Shown here piece after piece: positions 34,600 to 43,938 of a stretch of DNA of 64,000 nt. Source of the DNA: Riemerella columbipharyngis (GTDB lineage: Bacteria > Bacteroidota > Bacteroidia > Flavobacteriales > Weeksellaceae); contig NZ_FNAS01000002.1 of NCBI RefSeq assembly GCF_900101995.1, positions 62,001 through 126,000 of the forward strand. The letters run 5' to 3'. The position numbers and the translations under genes were made by a program. The number at the start of each line of letters is the position of its first letter. Within the stretch, counting starts at the first letter, position 1. A model generated the notes under the pieces. That model made no database searches, was not told where the DNA came from, and saw only the letters and a program-made list of their open reading frames with translations.

Positions 34600-35271
34600 T
34601 TGAAAAGAGAAATAAGAACTACTGCCGATGGCTCTAAAACCCTTTTTATAAACGAGCTGAATGAAGGCTATCACTCACACCATGGTGCTTTGCAGGAAGC
34701 AAAACATGTTTTTATAAAAAATGGCCTTGCACGCATAGAAAAAATTGAGTTTAATATTTTGGAATTAGGATTTGGCACGGGGCTGAATGTTTTGGTAACT
34801 GCCGAAGCTCTAATGGCGACAAATATTTCCAAAATAAACTATTACACCATAGAAAAATATCCAGTTACCTCTGACGAAATCCAAAATATGGGTTTTGAAC
34901 ATTTATTTGAAAATACTAAGATGGCATCTATCTATGAAAAAATTCATAGTTGTGAATGGGAGACGCTCTGCAGTATTATGCCAAAACTTAGCCTAAAAAA
35001 AATAAAATCCGATTTTCATAATCTTGAAAATATAGAGCTTCCAACGATAGATTTAGTTTATTTTGATTGTTTTGGGGCAAGAGTTCAGCCAGACTTGTGG
35101 GAATTACCTCTGGTGAAAATGGTTTCAGATAAAATGACAACAGGAAGTTTACTCAGCACCTACTCCTCTAAGGGAAGTTTTCAGCGTGTACTAAAGTCAC
35201 TTAATTTTAATTTAGAAAAATTAGAAGGTCCGAAGGGGAAACGAGAAATGATCAACGCTTGGAAAACATAA
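34600..35271 (+). CDS. mnmD: tRNA-modifying methyltransferase MnmD
   Basis: The 223-residue protein is the methyltransferase half of MnmC, which makes the final mnm5 group on uridine 34. It has LELGFGTGLNVLV (SAM binding), EGYHSHHGALQEAKHVFI and the DLVYFDCFGARVQPDLWE motif. A TTG is used as start; it fits the family N-terminus KREIRTTADGSKTL. The oxidase half MnmC2 is absent, as usual for the short MnmD form. Confidence 0.85.
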   Translation: MKREIRTTADGSKTLFINELNEGYHSHHGALQEAKHVFIKNGLARIEKIEFNILELGFGTGLNVLVTAEALMATNISKINYYTIEKYPVTSDEIQNMGFEHLFENTKMASIYEKIHSCEWETLCSIMPKLSLKKIKSDFHNLENIELPTIDLVYFDCFGARVQPDLWELPLVKMVSDKMTTGSLLSTYSSKGSFQRVLKSLNFNLEKLEGPKGKREMINAWKT

Positions 35272-35310
35272 TAAAAGTTTTGAGAAAATTTCTCAAAACT
35301 TTTATTTTTT
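35271..35310. terminator. Terminator between mnmD and porV
   Basis: ATAAAAGTTTTGAGAAA (35271-35287) and TTTCTCAAAACTTTTAT (35289-35305) form a long stem followed by T residues; it serves both convergent genes. Confidence 0.8.
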
Positions 35311-35324
35311 ATGACTAAAAATTT

Positions 35325-36458
35325 TTAGTTCTGTGTATTTGAAGTTTCTCCACCTATGTTCCAAGTAAGCCCGAAACGAAGCGTATTATCCAATGCACTA
35401 TTTTGTTTAGATGTATTGATTAAGTAGGAAACATCTAATCCAAAGGATTGGTAATTAAACCCTACCCCTAAAGTAGCGTATTGTCTTGCACCTTGCAATT
35501 CATTTTCTGCAAAATACCCTGTTCTTACCGCAAAAGCATTATCATAAGAATACTCTAATGCCCCGCTGAACATCCAGCTTTTAGGGTTACTGAAAGATTT
35601 TCCTACTCCTTCCATTACCCCTACATTTGGAATAGAATATGTTCCGTCTTCATTCTCTTCTGCTCCTGGTACTAATAATTTAGAAGCCTCTACACTTAGC
35701 CCTACTTTATTGGTATCGTCTAAAAATAAATCATATCCGGCTCCTAACCTCAATGTTGTAGGCAGATAAGAACGAGAATCATCGTTCCCCGTATAATCCA
35801 ATTTCGGACCTAAATTTTGTACCGCAAAACCGGCTTTGGCTTGGCCTTCATAGTTTCCGAAGCTTTCGCCTCTGTCGGATTGAAAATATCCGGATACATC
35901 TACGGCAAAAGAATTTGCAGGTTTTAGATTACTATTGGAATTAAAATTTCCAAAGTCTGAACGAATGTATCGTCCCGTAACCGCCATTGAGTAATTATCC
36001 GATAATTTCAATCCATAGGATAAATCTATAGAGAACTCATTTGGGTGGACAGTCCCCTCTTGAACAATTTGAGTTCCCGATATAGAGTTTAGTTCCACCT
36101 GTCCCATATTGAAATAATAAACACTTGCTCCGATAGTAGATCTTTCAGAATCTCCTAAAAAAGTATAATAAGAACCGTAGAGCAAGAATACATCACTTAC
36201 CAATTTACTCAAGTACGGCATATAGTTTACTCCCACAGCCGAAGAATTTCTACTAAATGGATATTTAGCAGCATTCCAATACTGAGAATAAACATCCGGT
36301 GAAGTAGCCACCCCTTGGTCTCCCAAACCTCCTGCTCTGGCATCTGGTGAGATCCTAAGAAAAGGAGCTCCTGTAAGTACCTGACCTTTCTGCTGTGCCA
36401 ACGCTAAGCCTGAAAGCCCCATACCCAAGCTCAAAATAAGTTTTTTCGTTAGTTTCAT
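35325..36458 (-). CDS. porV: Type IX secretion outer-membrane protein PorV (LptO)
   Basis: The 377-residue beta-barrel protein has a signal peptide ending LALAQQ, then the PorV sequence VLTGAPFLRISPDARAGGLGDQGVATSPDVYSQYWNAAKYPF and an aromatic-rich barrel. PorV is the shuttle that brings cargo from the translocon to the PorU sortase at the cell surface. Its gene follows porU by 19 bases, as in other Bacteroidetes. No LPS-O-deacylase partner is implied by the sequence. Confidence 0.93.
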   Translation of the reverse strand: MKLTKKLILSLGMGLSGLALAQQKGQVLTGAPFLRISPDARAGGLGDQGVATSPDVYSQYWNAAKYPFSRNSSAVGVNYMPYLSKLVSDVFLLYGSYYTFLGDSERSTIGASVYYFNMGQVELNSISGTQIVQEGTVHPNEFSIDLSYGLKLSDNYSMAVTGRYIRSDFGNFNSNSNLKPANSFAVDVSGYFQSDRGESFGNYEGQAKAGFAVQNLGPKLDYTGNDDSRSYLPTTLRLGAGYDLFLDDTNKVGLSVEASKLLVPGAEENEDGTYSIPNVGVMEGVGKSFSNPKSWMFSGALEYSYDNAFAVRTGYFAENELQGARQYATLGVGFNYQSFGLDVSYLINTSKQNSALDNTLRFGLTWNIGGETSNTQN

Positions 36459-36477
36459 ATCATTATTATATTAAAAT

Positions 36478-39400
36478 TTATTTCAATAATACCATTTTTT
36501 CTAATCCCGTAGCAGTTCCTTTGCACACATCAGCATTTTGACCTTTTACAAAAACTTTGTAAATATAAGTGCCTTTCCCTACTGTGGCACCATAGTTATC
36601 GGTACCATCCCACTCTATCTGCTCTCTTCCCGTTCTATATCCTTCTAAGTACGGTTCCGAGCTTACCATCTGGTGTATAATTTTTACCAGATGCCCTGTA
36701 ATAGTATATATCTGTACCGTAACTTCCAAAGCATCAGCACAATTGTGCTCAAACTGAATATATGTCTTATCCGTAAAAGGATTCGGCCAATTTAGTAATT
36801 TTTTTATAACTAAATTTTCTTCGCCCTGAGGTCTTACTATAAAGTTTAACGAAGCAGTAGCAGAATTATTGTTAATGTCCCAAGCTTTAAGCAACAATTG
36901 ATGCTCTCCTGCTTTTAAATCTTTGAAAGGATAACTTACCGACCCCTTTTGATATTCTTTAAGATTAGTAGTGATGCAGCCGCCTGACTGCCCGGAAGTA
37001 AAATAATTATTAAGTACCGTAGTATTGACTACTTCTCCGTCTAAAACAAGCGTAATATCGTGACCTATCCCCGCTCCTGTAGCATTGATACCAGTGTCAT
37101 CTGTGAGACAAGCCAGCAGTGTAGGGCTTTCATTGGTTATACCGCCATTAACGAAATTGGTATTATTCATATAGAGCTTAATGCCCGGCGGCTGATGGTC
37201 ATTAATTCCATCAGGATTGATACCTCCTACCAAAACACTGTCTGATTTGTAAAAATCTTTTTCGTTATCATTCGCATAGACCATCATTCTCATATGGCTG
37301 TCTTTGGCATCAATATCTTTCGGCATATAGAACTCTACATTAAATTTTCCATCTTTTACAATGGCTGAGGATTTTACCGCAGGATTTCCTTCTTCTTTAT
37401 AAGTCAAATCCGGAATTGTTTTATCCTGAAATTGATTAAACAATGTTAAAGATACCTTTCCATTAAAATCATTATGCCCATCAATATGCCCCTGAACAGA
37501 GACAAAATCCAAGCCTCTTATTTTTCCTGATACTGGTGTTTTTATATCATCAATAACTATTTTTGGCAATGGTCTGGTAAGCCTCATCGCCGGATCTCCT
37601 ATAAAATTAACTCTTAAATGATTAGACGAAGCCCCAAACTCTATTTTTGCTTTCAAGAAATCATCTCCCAGACGATTAAAATTCCCTTCGTTATTTTTAG
37701 ACAATATACCGTTAAGAAAAATGCTGGTAAAATCTACACCATAGCTTATAGGCAAGGCTCGGCTGGAAGTAATCATCGCAGCAGGACCTCCTTCTTTTAG
37801 TTTGTAAAGCATCGCCCCTGCCGAATTGATTTTGGCATTATCCCAAAGCGTAAATTCGCAGGTAATGGTAGAAACCAAAGGAAATCTACTATACGATTTA
37901 TTGAAATTATTAAAGTTCTTGATATTGTCCGTCGTAAGAACACGCTCCTGTGCCCAGCCATTAACGCCTCCGTGCCCAAAATAAAATACAAAAAGACTGC
38001 TGCTCATAGCATCTGTTATCGCCTTGTTGATGCTAGGATACCTTACTCCTCCTGCAGTACTCACAGCAGGATAAGCTCCTAAATAAAGCTTGCGAATATG
38101 ATACTCCTTTTCATTGGAATCTCTTGTCTCGAAAATATTTTTTATATAGGGGTCTATAGTAGCGTAAAATGCTTTACTGCCATAATCTCTATCATCGTCT
38201 ACCACCATATCAATATTCATTTTCCAATCTCCAAAAGGATTACTCTGCTGGGGTAAAGCATTATAATAGGCTAAAGTTTTATCTACTGCTGTTTTGGCTT
38301 CTGTTACATTATTGGCTAAAATCCTCCCTATCGGTAAATCCGGAAGTATTGTTCCTACTGAATTATAATTTTGCGGACTCGTCATTACAAAATAATCATC
38401 TGTAACATAAGATCTTTCATAATTAAGACTGTACTCACTCTCATAGCTTGGGATGATATTGGAGTAGGTATAATCTTTATTTTTGTAATCATAAGAACCA
38501 TTCCCCATCAAAAGAACATACTTTAGCTGCCCATCATTTTTCAAATGTGAAACAAAATTTCTAATGGCAGTAATATCTTGGCTCCCGGAACTGTATTCAT
38601 TATAAATCTGCTGAATATAAACAATTGCTGTCTTGAAATTATTTTCCCTCTCGTGGTAATCTGCAAGGCGTTTTGCTTCATTATAAAATTCCGGAATGGT
38701 AATAATGAGATAATCCGTATTTGTGAGGCTATGCAAATCTTGATTCTGGACACGCTCTACATAAACAGGCTCGTAAGCGGCCTCTCTCTTAAATGCAACA
38801 AATTCATTGGCAAAATATTCAGAATCTGCTTGATAATCAAAGCTGAATTCATTAGCATTAGTGGCATTGTTCTTTTCCCGTTTAGGATTGACCACATCAG
38901 AAACATTCCAAACTTCGTCAGCAGAAGCGGTATTGTCCATTAGAAATTGATAAATGCCACCATTTCCCTCTTGGATATCATAGTTTCTAAAATTCATCTG
39001 CTGTCCATTAAAAATCAAAGGCTGTTTATAAGTGGCTTCTACATAATCCAAATAAAAAACAGCACTCGGATTTCGCGAGATATCCGGCGATATTTTTACA
39101 TTTATTTCTTTCTCTCCATTAGCTTTTACACTTTGGAATATATAAAAATCTGAATTTGCATTTATTGTATTTACAGTCCCATTGGTATTAACTGAAACAG
39201 AAGAGTTTTTTGGATTTTCCGCTATGATACGCGTTCTAAGAAAAATATCGGAACCAGAGGGTATAGACTGCGTAGTCTTAAAATTAAAAGACAGTTCTTT
39301 GGTAAAAGAATCACCGACCCAAAGCCGCCCTACATTTTTTAGATTTGTTTTATCCTCATTTATGTATTGATAATCATCATAATTTCTAACAACTTGGGAT

Positions 39401-40296
39401 GCTGTACCTGCTGCTGAGCCGATATTTATCCTCTTCCCCTCCCCTTTATCAAAGGTTATAAAATAGTATGAATAGTCGCTATATAAATTCTGAAAGTTGG
39501 AAGCTCTGTCTGTCCTATTATCTGTCCTTCCATTTCTAAAAACCCTGTATCCATTAGGACCTTGTGCATAGAATAGAGCATAGTCTCCATCATCCCATTT
39601 TCCATCTTCCTCCCCCACTACTTCTATGGCATTTTCTTGAAGCGTCTTGTAGTAAGGGTTTGTATTAACTTCTGGCAGCATCAATCCTCCATTTCCATAG
39701 ACTCTGAGGTTTTTAGGATTTACATCCGACGGAGTAATTCCCATAGAGCGAAGTAACTGCGTGGTTATTTTGAAAACACCGCTTTTATCCACTCTTATCT
39801 TGTAGAAAGTCCCTGATTTCAGAGGGTTATCAGAAGTGCCAAGTGCAGCTGTACTTCCAAAATTGACATATTGATTAGACTTTTTCAAATCGTAAGACAC
39901 CAAACGATAAATATCTTGCCCCACTTTTTTCAAAGTTTTTACTCTCACATTCAACAGATATCCTGGTGCTATCGGATTTTTTTGAATACCGGCTATGTTT
40001 TCTTCCTCCGAATTGATGGCATTTTTATCAATATCATACAATTGATTCCGGGGCATCTTCTCCCAAACAAGATTTTCAATAGTATATTGATAAGGCTCCG
40101 AAAGCACTTCAGAGTAGCTTATGAATATATTATTCTTGTCGTAATCAAAGTTTTTATTGTCAAAATTAGGCAGCTCTACGGTATTATTAGAAAAAACGAC
40201 ATTTCTTTTACCTTTCCATAAAACATTTACCTTCTGTCCATAAGAGAAAAGGCTCAGTAGAAACAAAAAGAAAAAGAAGTAAAAGTTTTTTTTCAT
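36478..40296 (-). CDS. porU: Type IX secretion system sortase PorU
   Basis: The 1272-residue protein has a signal peptide (MKKNFYFFFFLF...SYGQ), a long N-terminal region, and a C25-type peptidase domain: catalytic H775 in YFGHGGVNGW and C813 in TITCEFTLWD. A C-terminal domain with NWPNPFTDKTYIQFEH and GTYIYKVFVKGQ resembles a type IX cargo signal, as is known for PorU itself. It cleaves C-terminal signals and attaches cargo to A-LPS. Normal length. Confidence 0.95.
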   Translation of the reverse strand: MKKNFYFFFFLFLLSLFSYGQKVNVLWKGKRNVVFSNNTVELPNFDNKNFDYDKNNIFISYSEVLSEPYQYTIENLVWEKMPRNQLYDIDKNAINSEEENIAGIQKNPIAPGYLLNVRVKTLKKVGQDIYRLVSYDLKKSNQYVNFGSTAALGTSDNPLKSGTFYKIRVDKSGVFKITTQLLRSMGITPSDVNPKNLRVYGNGGLMLPEVNTNPYYKTLQENAIEVVGEEDGKWDDGDYALFYAQGPNGYRVFRNGRTDNRTDRASNFQNLYSDYSYYFITFDKGEGKRINIGSAAGTASQVVRNYDDYQYINEDKTNLKNVGRLWVGDSFTKELSFNFKTTQSIPSGSDIFLRTRIIAENPKNSSVSVNTNGTVNTINANSDFYIFQSVKANGEKEINVKISPDISRNPSAVFYLDYVEATYKQPLIFNGQQMNFRNYDIQEGNGGIYQFLMDNTASADEVWNVSDVVNPKREKNNATNANEFSFDYQADSEYFANEFVAFKREAAYEPVYVERVQNQDLHSLTNTDYLIITIPEFYNEAKRLADYHERENNFKTAIVYIQQIYNEYSSGSQDITAIRNFVSHLKNDGQLKYVLLMGNGSYDYKNKDYTYSNIIPSYESEYSLNYERSYVTDDYFVMTSPQNYNSVGTILPDLPIGRILANNVTEAKTAVDKTLAYYNALPQQSNPFGDWKMNIDMVVDDDRDYGSKAFYATIDPYIKNIFETRDSNEKEYHIRKLYLGAYPAVSTAGGVRYPSINKAITDAMSSSLFVFYFGHGGVNGWAQERVLTTDNIKNFNNFNKSYSRFPLVSTITCEFTLWDNAKINSAGAMLYKLKEGGPAAMITSSRALPISYGVDFTSIFLNGILSKNNEGNFNRLGDDFLKAKIEFGASSNHLRVNFIGDPAMRLTRPLPKIVIDDIKTPVSGKIRGLDFVSVQGHIDGHNDFNGKVSLTLFNQFQDKTIPDLTYKEEGNPAVKSSAIVKDGKFNVEFYMPKDIDAKDSHMRMMVYANDNEKDFYKSDSVLVGGINPDGINDHQPPGIKLYMNNTNFVNGGITNESPTLLACLTDDTGINATGAGIGHDITLVLDGEVVNTTVLNNYFTSGQSGGCITTNLKEYQKGSVSYPFKDLKAGEHQLLLKAWDINNNSATASLNFIVRPQGEENLVIKKLLNWPNPFTDKTYIQFEHNCADALEVTVQIYTITGHLVKIIHQMVSSEPYLEGYRTGREQIEWDGTDNYGATVGKGTYIYKVFVKGQNADVCKGTATGLEKMVLLK

Positions 40297-40312
40297 TCTA
40301 AATATAATTGGC

Positions 40313-40320
40313 CAAAAGTA
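40313..40320 (-). promoter_or_regulatory. -7 box for porU-porV
   Basis: Minus-strand TACTTTTG, 17 bases before the porU ATG. A good -33 was not found. Confidence 0.45.
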
Positions 40321-40383
40321 CTACATAATTTGTAAAAACGGAAATTCCACTGATTTATTATATAACGACACCAATATAAGTCT

Positions 40384-40719
40384 CTACAAAATTTCCAAAA
40401 TATTTACGCCATCTCTACCTATGAGTATACCCTTTTCAGTAAGGAATACCGGTCTTTTCAGAAAGCTGTAATGTTTTAATATCAAGTCTTTAAAATCTTT
40501 TTCTGTAAGTTTTTTCACCTCTATATTTTGAATACGAATCTGCGTAGAGCGTTTACTGAAAAGTGCTTCATAGGATTTAGTAAAATGATGCATTTCAGAG
40601 AGCTCCTCCTCTGTTACATTATTAGATTTCAGTTCTCGTAGTTCCCATCCGTCCAAATCCAGTTCTGACATTATCCTCCTGCAAGTACTGCAAGTTTTTA
40701 GATAGAATACCTTTTTCAT
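40384..40719 (-). CDS. ArsC/Spx-family protein
   Basis: The 111-residue thioredoxin-fold protein has CSTC (residues 10-13) at the ArsC position; true arsenate reductases usually have a single C-x5-R, while Spx has CxxC. The SKRSTQIR loop and RPVFLTEKGILIGRDGVNIL are family-typical. It may be a redox or Spx-like factor rather than an arsenate reductase. It follows the CvfB gene's opposite end and runs with porU. Confidence 0.8.
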   Translation of the reverse strand: MKKVFYLKTCSTCRRIMSELDLDGWELRELKSNNVTEEELSEMHHFTKSYEALFSKRSTQIRIQNIEVKKLTEKDFKDLILKHYSFLKRPVFLTEKGILIGRDGVNILEIL

Positions 40720-40734
40720 TATTTATTTTTGAGA

Positions 40735-41559
40735 TTACAAAAGTCTTATTTTATCTTCTAATATTTCTATAACTTTCTCTTTATAAAGTCCGCCTATTGC
40801 CTTTTTGAAATTCTTTTTGCTCATATGGACTTCCGCTTTTATTTCCTCAGGCGAAGACTTGTCCGACAAATAAAGGATACCATAATTTTCGTCTAATTTA
40901 TCCAAAATTCTTTGCTTAAACTCATCTATATTTTGGAAACCTTCCGGCTGTAGGGAAACATCTATCTTGTGGTCTTCCCGAATATTTTTGATATAGCCTG
41001 TTTTTTCGGAGAGAGGATATATCTTTTCATAAACATCCGATGCATAGATTAGTCCAATGTACTTCTTGTTAATAATGACATTCCAGCCCAGTTCTGTTTC
41101 GTTCATCATCAGCAAATCCACTTGCTGCCCCTTTTTCAGAGGTAAGTTTTCATATTGCGGATTTCGCTTAAACTTAGTAGTCCCTGTAAGAAGTCCCGTT
41201 TCTTCATCCACATAGACATAGATAATATACCGCTTCCCCTCCTGCATTTTACCTTTCTGCTGTTTATACGGCACAAACAAATCCTTGATTATTCCCAAAT
41301 CTACAAAAGCCCCGCTGCTCAATACTTGTACGCACTTCAGTGCAGCATATTCACCAGCTTCGCAATATGGTATTTCGGTAGTAGCAAATAGCTTCCCGTC
41401 ATCTTGATAGACAAAAACTTCTATCTCCTCTCCTTCTTCCCATTTCTCTTCCACAAAAATATTAGGGAGAATGCATTCTTCTCCCTTTTCATTCTGCAAT
41501 ATGACTCCATATGAAGTTTTACGAATATATTTTAGTAATTGTATTTTACCTATTTCCAT
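40735..41559 (-). CDS. cvfB: S1-domain RNA-binding protein, CvfB family
   Basis: The 274-residue protein has two S1-like barrels (about residues 65-135 and 145-205, including GAFVDLGIIKDLFVP and IGLIYASDVYEKIYP) and a C-terminal winged-helix region with MSKKNFKKAIGGLYKEKVIEIL. CvfB relatives bind RNA and affect gene expression. Length and order match the family. It is 3 bases upstream of the rhodanese gene's start on the minus strand, so the rhodanese-CvfB pair is probably cotranscribed. Confidence 0.85.
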   Translation of the reverse strand: MEIGKIQLLKYIRKTSYGVILQNEKGEECILPNIFVEEKWEEGEEIEVFVYQDDGKLFATTEIPYCEAGEYAALKCVQVLSSGAFVDLGIIKDLFVPYKQQKGKMQEGKRYIIYVYVDEETGLLTGTTKFKRNPQYENLPLKKGQQVDLLMMNETELGWNVIINKKYIGLIYASDVYEKIYPLSEKTGYIKNIREDHKIDVSLQPEGFQNIDEFKQRILDKLDENYGILYLSDKSSPEEIKAEVHMSKKNFKKAIGGLYKEKVIEILEDKIRLL

Positions 41560-41562
41560 TCA

Positions 41563-41850
41563 TCAGATGGTATTAAAAATTTCTTCCAAATCTGCGAAGC
41601 CTCCTCCATTATAAAGATTAGTCCCTCCCTCGGACGCCAAAAACTCGATGGCTTTCTCACTTCTTTTACCACTTCTGCAAAATAGGATTTTAGGACCTTC
41701 CAAAGATAGTATTTCGTCCTTTCGCTCCGCTACTTCTCCCAAAGGAATATTGACTGCGGACTCAAAATAACCATCCATCTCCAGTTCCATAGGTTCTCTT
41801 ACATCTACTAAGTGGTAATTACCTGATTTTAATATTTCTGCTATTGTCAT
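41563..41850 (-). CDS. Rhodanese-like domain protein
   Basis: The 95-residue single-domain protein has LVDVREPMELEMDGYFESAVNIP and the active-site cysteine in LFCRSGKRSEKA. It may carry sulfane sulfur or act in protein interactions; short single-domain rhodaneses are common. It sits between CvfB and the acid phosphatase gene with gaps of 3 bases. Confidence 0.88.
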   Translation of the reverse strand: MTIAEILKSGNYHLVDVREPMELEMDGYFESAVNIPLGEVAERKDEILSLEGPKILFCRSGKRSEKAIEFLASEGGTNLYNGGGFADLEEIFNTI

Positions 41851-41853
41851 TTT

Positions 41854-42663
41854 TTAGTCTTTAAATGTTTCCAAATTTTGTATTTTAACCTCTTTAGAAT
41901 TGAATTTCCTCTGAGGATATTTTTTCTTAAGTTCCTTATTCATTTCTGTACTCCAATTTCCATACATAGCATTTGGAAGAATGATAAACTTTTTGCCAAA
42001 TATACCAGGATCTTCGTTTACCATCTCAGAAGCAGATTTACCTTCACCATTGTAATAATAAATATCCGAAAAATCATTCAAATTATCCCCAAAAAGCAGT
42101 ACTATATTATAATGCTCTGCCACGCTTTGTCTTCGGCTTTCTTTGCTTGAAGATTTTTCCGATTTAAGGATAAGATGCTCATTATCTGCAAAAGGATAAT
42201 TGTATTTTTGAAGATTCTTAAGGGTTTTCACTCTTTCTTTTTCATCTCTGTTTGTAATATAGAAAATAGTTACGCCGTTTCTTTTAGCAAAGTTCAAAAA
42301 CCCCAATGCTCCCGGAATAGGCTTAGCATCCGCAAGGTCTGACCATTTCATCCAATCCTCATTAGAAAACTCTTTATTATGAAGAATCTCATAAGCCTCT
42401 AATGGGGAATTATCCAATACTGTCTCATCAATATCCAAAACTACCGCCTTAGGCTTCGGAGTTTTATCATGGGTAATGATATCCGCCAGCCTCGTCTGCC
42501 CAATCTGATAAGCCTGATAAGCGAGAGCCTTGTACTCTCCGGATTTCTGCATCCACACAGTGGCATTGATAAGGTTCTGCCCATCATCTTTAGTAACCTG
42601 AGCGTAAGATTGCAATGAATAAGACACCGCTGCAATTTCCAAAGCAAAAAGTATTTTTTTCAT
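41854..42663 (-). CDS. 5'-nucleotidase, lipoprotein e(P4) family
   Basis: The 269-residue protein has a signal peptide (MKKILFALEIAAVSYSLQSYAQ) without a lipobox, so it is periplasmic or secreted rather than lipid-anchored. The HAD class B/C motif VLDIDETVLDN holds the two catalytic aspartates, and FYITNRDE and FGDNLNDFSD complete the site. It removes phosphate from nucleotides, which may feed purine salvage. It precedes the rhodanese gene by 3 bases. Confidence 0.9.
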   Translation of the reverse strand: MKKILFALEIAAVSYSLQSYAQVTKDDGQNLINATVWMQKSGEYKALAYQAYQIGQTRLADIITHDKTPKPKAVVLDIDETVLDNSPLEAYEILHNKEFSNEDWMKWSDLADAKPIPGALGFLNFAKRNGVTIFYITNRDEKERVKTLKNLQKYNYPFADNEHLILKSEKSSSKESRRQSVAEHYNIVLLFGDNLNDFSDIYYYNGEGKSASEMVNEDPGIFGKKFIILPNAMYGNWSTEMNKELKKKYPQRKFNSKEVKIQNLETFKD

Positions 42664-42689
42664 AGATTTTCAGATTTAATTTATTTTAT

Positions 42690-43730
42690 TTAATTCGTAC
42701 CAAAAGCCCCATAATAAGCCGCACCTAAAAGATTAGCTTCTCCATTGGTCAATAGATAAATGGGAGTATTGCACAAAATATTCTCCATCTTATCACTTAC
42801 GATAAAATTTTCATAAAAGTTAGAATTTTTAAGACAGATTTCTATACTCTTGACAATATCTCCGGTAATGATGAGTCCTCCCACAGATTTTAATTTCAAG
42901 GTAAGGCTGTGTGCCTCTCTCGCAATAAACTCCGAAAGCCGCTCTAATGCCATCACACAAGTTCTATCATTACCGCTAAGACCTTCTTTTATAATCTCCT
43001 GATAACAAGAGCTGTCTGTAAAATTCACATTGGTTTCTCTCTGGTGCTTTACATCTCTGAGAAATCTGAAAATATTGAAAATCCCTTCATAAGAAAGCAC
43101 CGATTCCCAAGTCACTATACCGTATATTTTTTTTAAGAATTGATAAAACTCTACTTCTTCGTCGGTTCTTGGGGAAAATTCCGAATGTCCACCTTCTGTG
43201 GCAAAAGGTCGGAGAAAAGTACCGTCCCAAAACATTCCTGCTTCACCCAAACCTTTACCTGGAGCTATTATGGCTACATTTCCTCTAATTTTACTATTCC
43301 CTTGGTGGATGACCTGAAAATCATTTTCCTGCATCCCGCCTACACCATATGCCAGAGCCTCTACATCATTGATAAGATAAACATTTTCTATAGAAGTTTT
43401 AGTCTTGATAATGGTTTCCGAAAGCTCAAAAGGCAAATGCTGAGTAACACAAAAGCCATTCATTACAGGCCCGGGAACGCTTACCGATATTTTATCCGTT
43501 TTCTCTATTGCTACATCTCGTAAAAACAGTTTGAGCATATCACTAAAACAGCTGAACTCTTTCGTAAGATATTCTCTACGATGGTTCTGAGTAAGCTTAC
43601 CGCCATTGCTTGTAAAATGGGCTAATACTGTTTTATCCTGTTTCACATCTGCCGCAATGATGCTCTTGCCGTTATGTTCCTCATTTTTTCTATAAGGAAA
43701 ATACAACGGAAATTTATTTTGAAAAGGCAT
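42690..43730 (-). CDS. glk: Glucokinase with degenerate phosphate-binding motif
   Basis: The 346-residue protein aligns with bacterial glucokinase. The glucose site is kept (INDVEALAYG, EGGHSEF, and GKGLGEAG), as is the overall length. But the N-terminal phosphate loop, normally D-I-G-G-T, reads AADVKQDKTVLAHF, with both glycines lost. That loop contacts the ATP phosphates in known structures, so activity may be lost or changed. It lies alone between the e(P4) and yidC genes. Confidence 0.82.
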   Translation of the reverse strand: MPFQNKFPLYFPYRKNEEHNGKSIIAADVKQDKTVLAHFTSNGGKLTQNHRREYLTKEFSCFSDMLKLFLRDVAIEKTDKISVSVPGPVMNGFCVTQHLPFELSETIIKTKTSIENVYLINDVEALAYGVGGMQENDFQVIHQGNSKIRGNVAIIAPGKGLGEAGMFWDGTFLRPFATEGGHSEFSPRTDEEVEFYQFLKKIYGIVTWESVLSYEGIFNIFRFLRDVKHQRETNVNFTDSSCYQEIIKEGLSGNDRTCVMALERLSEFIAREAHSLTLKLKSVGGLIITGDIVKSIEICLKNSNFYENFIVSDKMENILCNTPIYLLTNGEANLLGAAYYGAFGTN

Positions 43731-43874
43731 ATCTATATTATTTATTCAGCCTCAAATATAGGCTTTTTCTCTTAATTGCACAAAAAACATTCTTTGTAAG
43801 AGAAAGACTTTTCTTGTTCGTAAAAATAATGTTTATAAAAACTTGATGTTTTCTTTTGAATGGGGTCAAATAAA

Positions 43875-43904
43875 AATCTCGCTGCTTATAATAACAGCGA
43901 GATT
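43875..43904 (-). terminator. Terminator after yidC
   Basis: AATCTCGCTG (43875-43884) pairs perfectly with CAGCGAGATT (43895-43904); a T-rich stretch follows on the minus strand. Confidence 0.85.
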
Positions 43905-43938
43905 AAAGTCATAACAAAAAATATAAATTGAAAATAAA

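Noticed and set aside
41854-42663. e(P4)-family nucleotidase as a true lipoprotein
   Set aside because: The signal peptide has no cysteine lipobox, so the product is better called secreted or periplasmic despite the family name.
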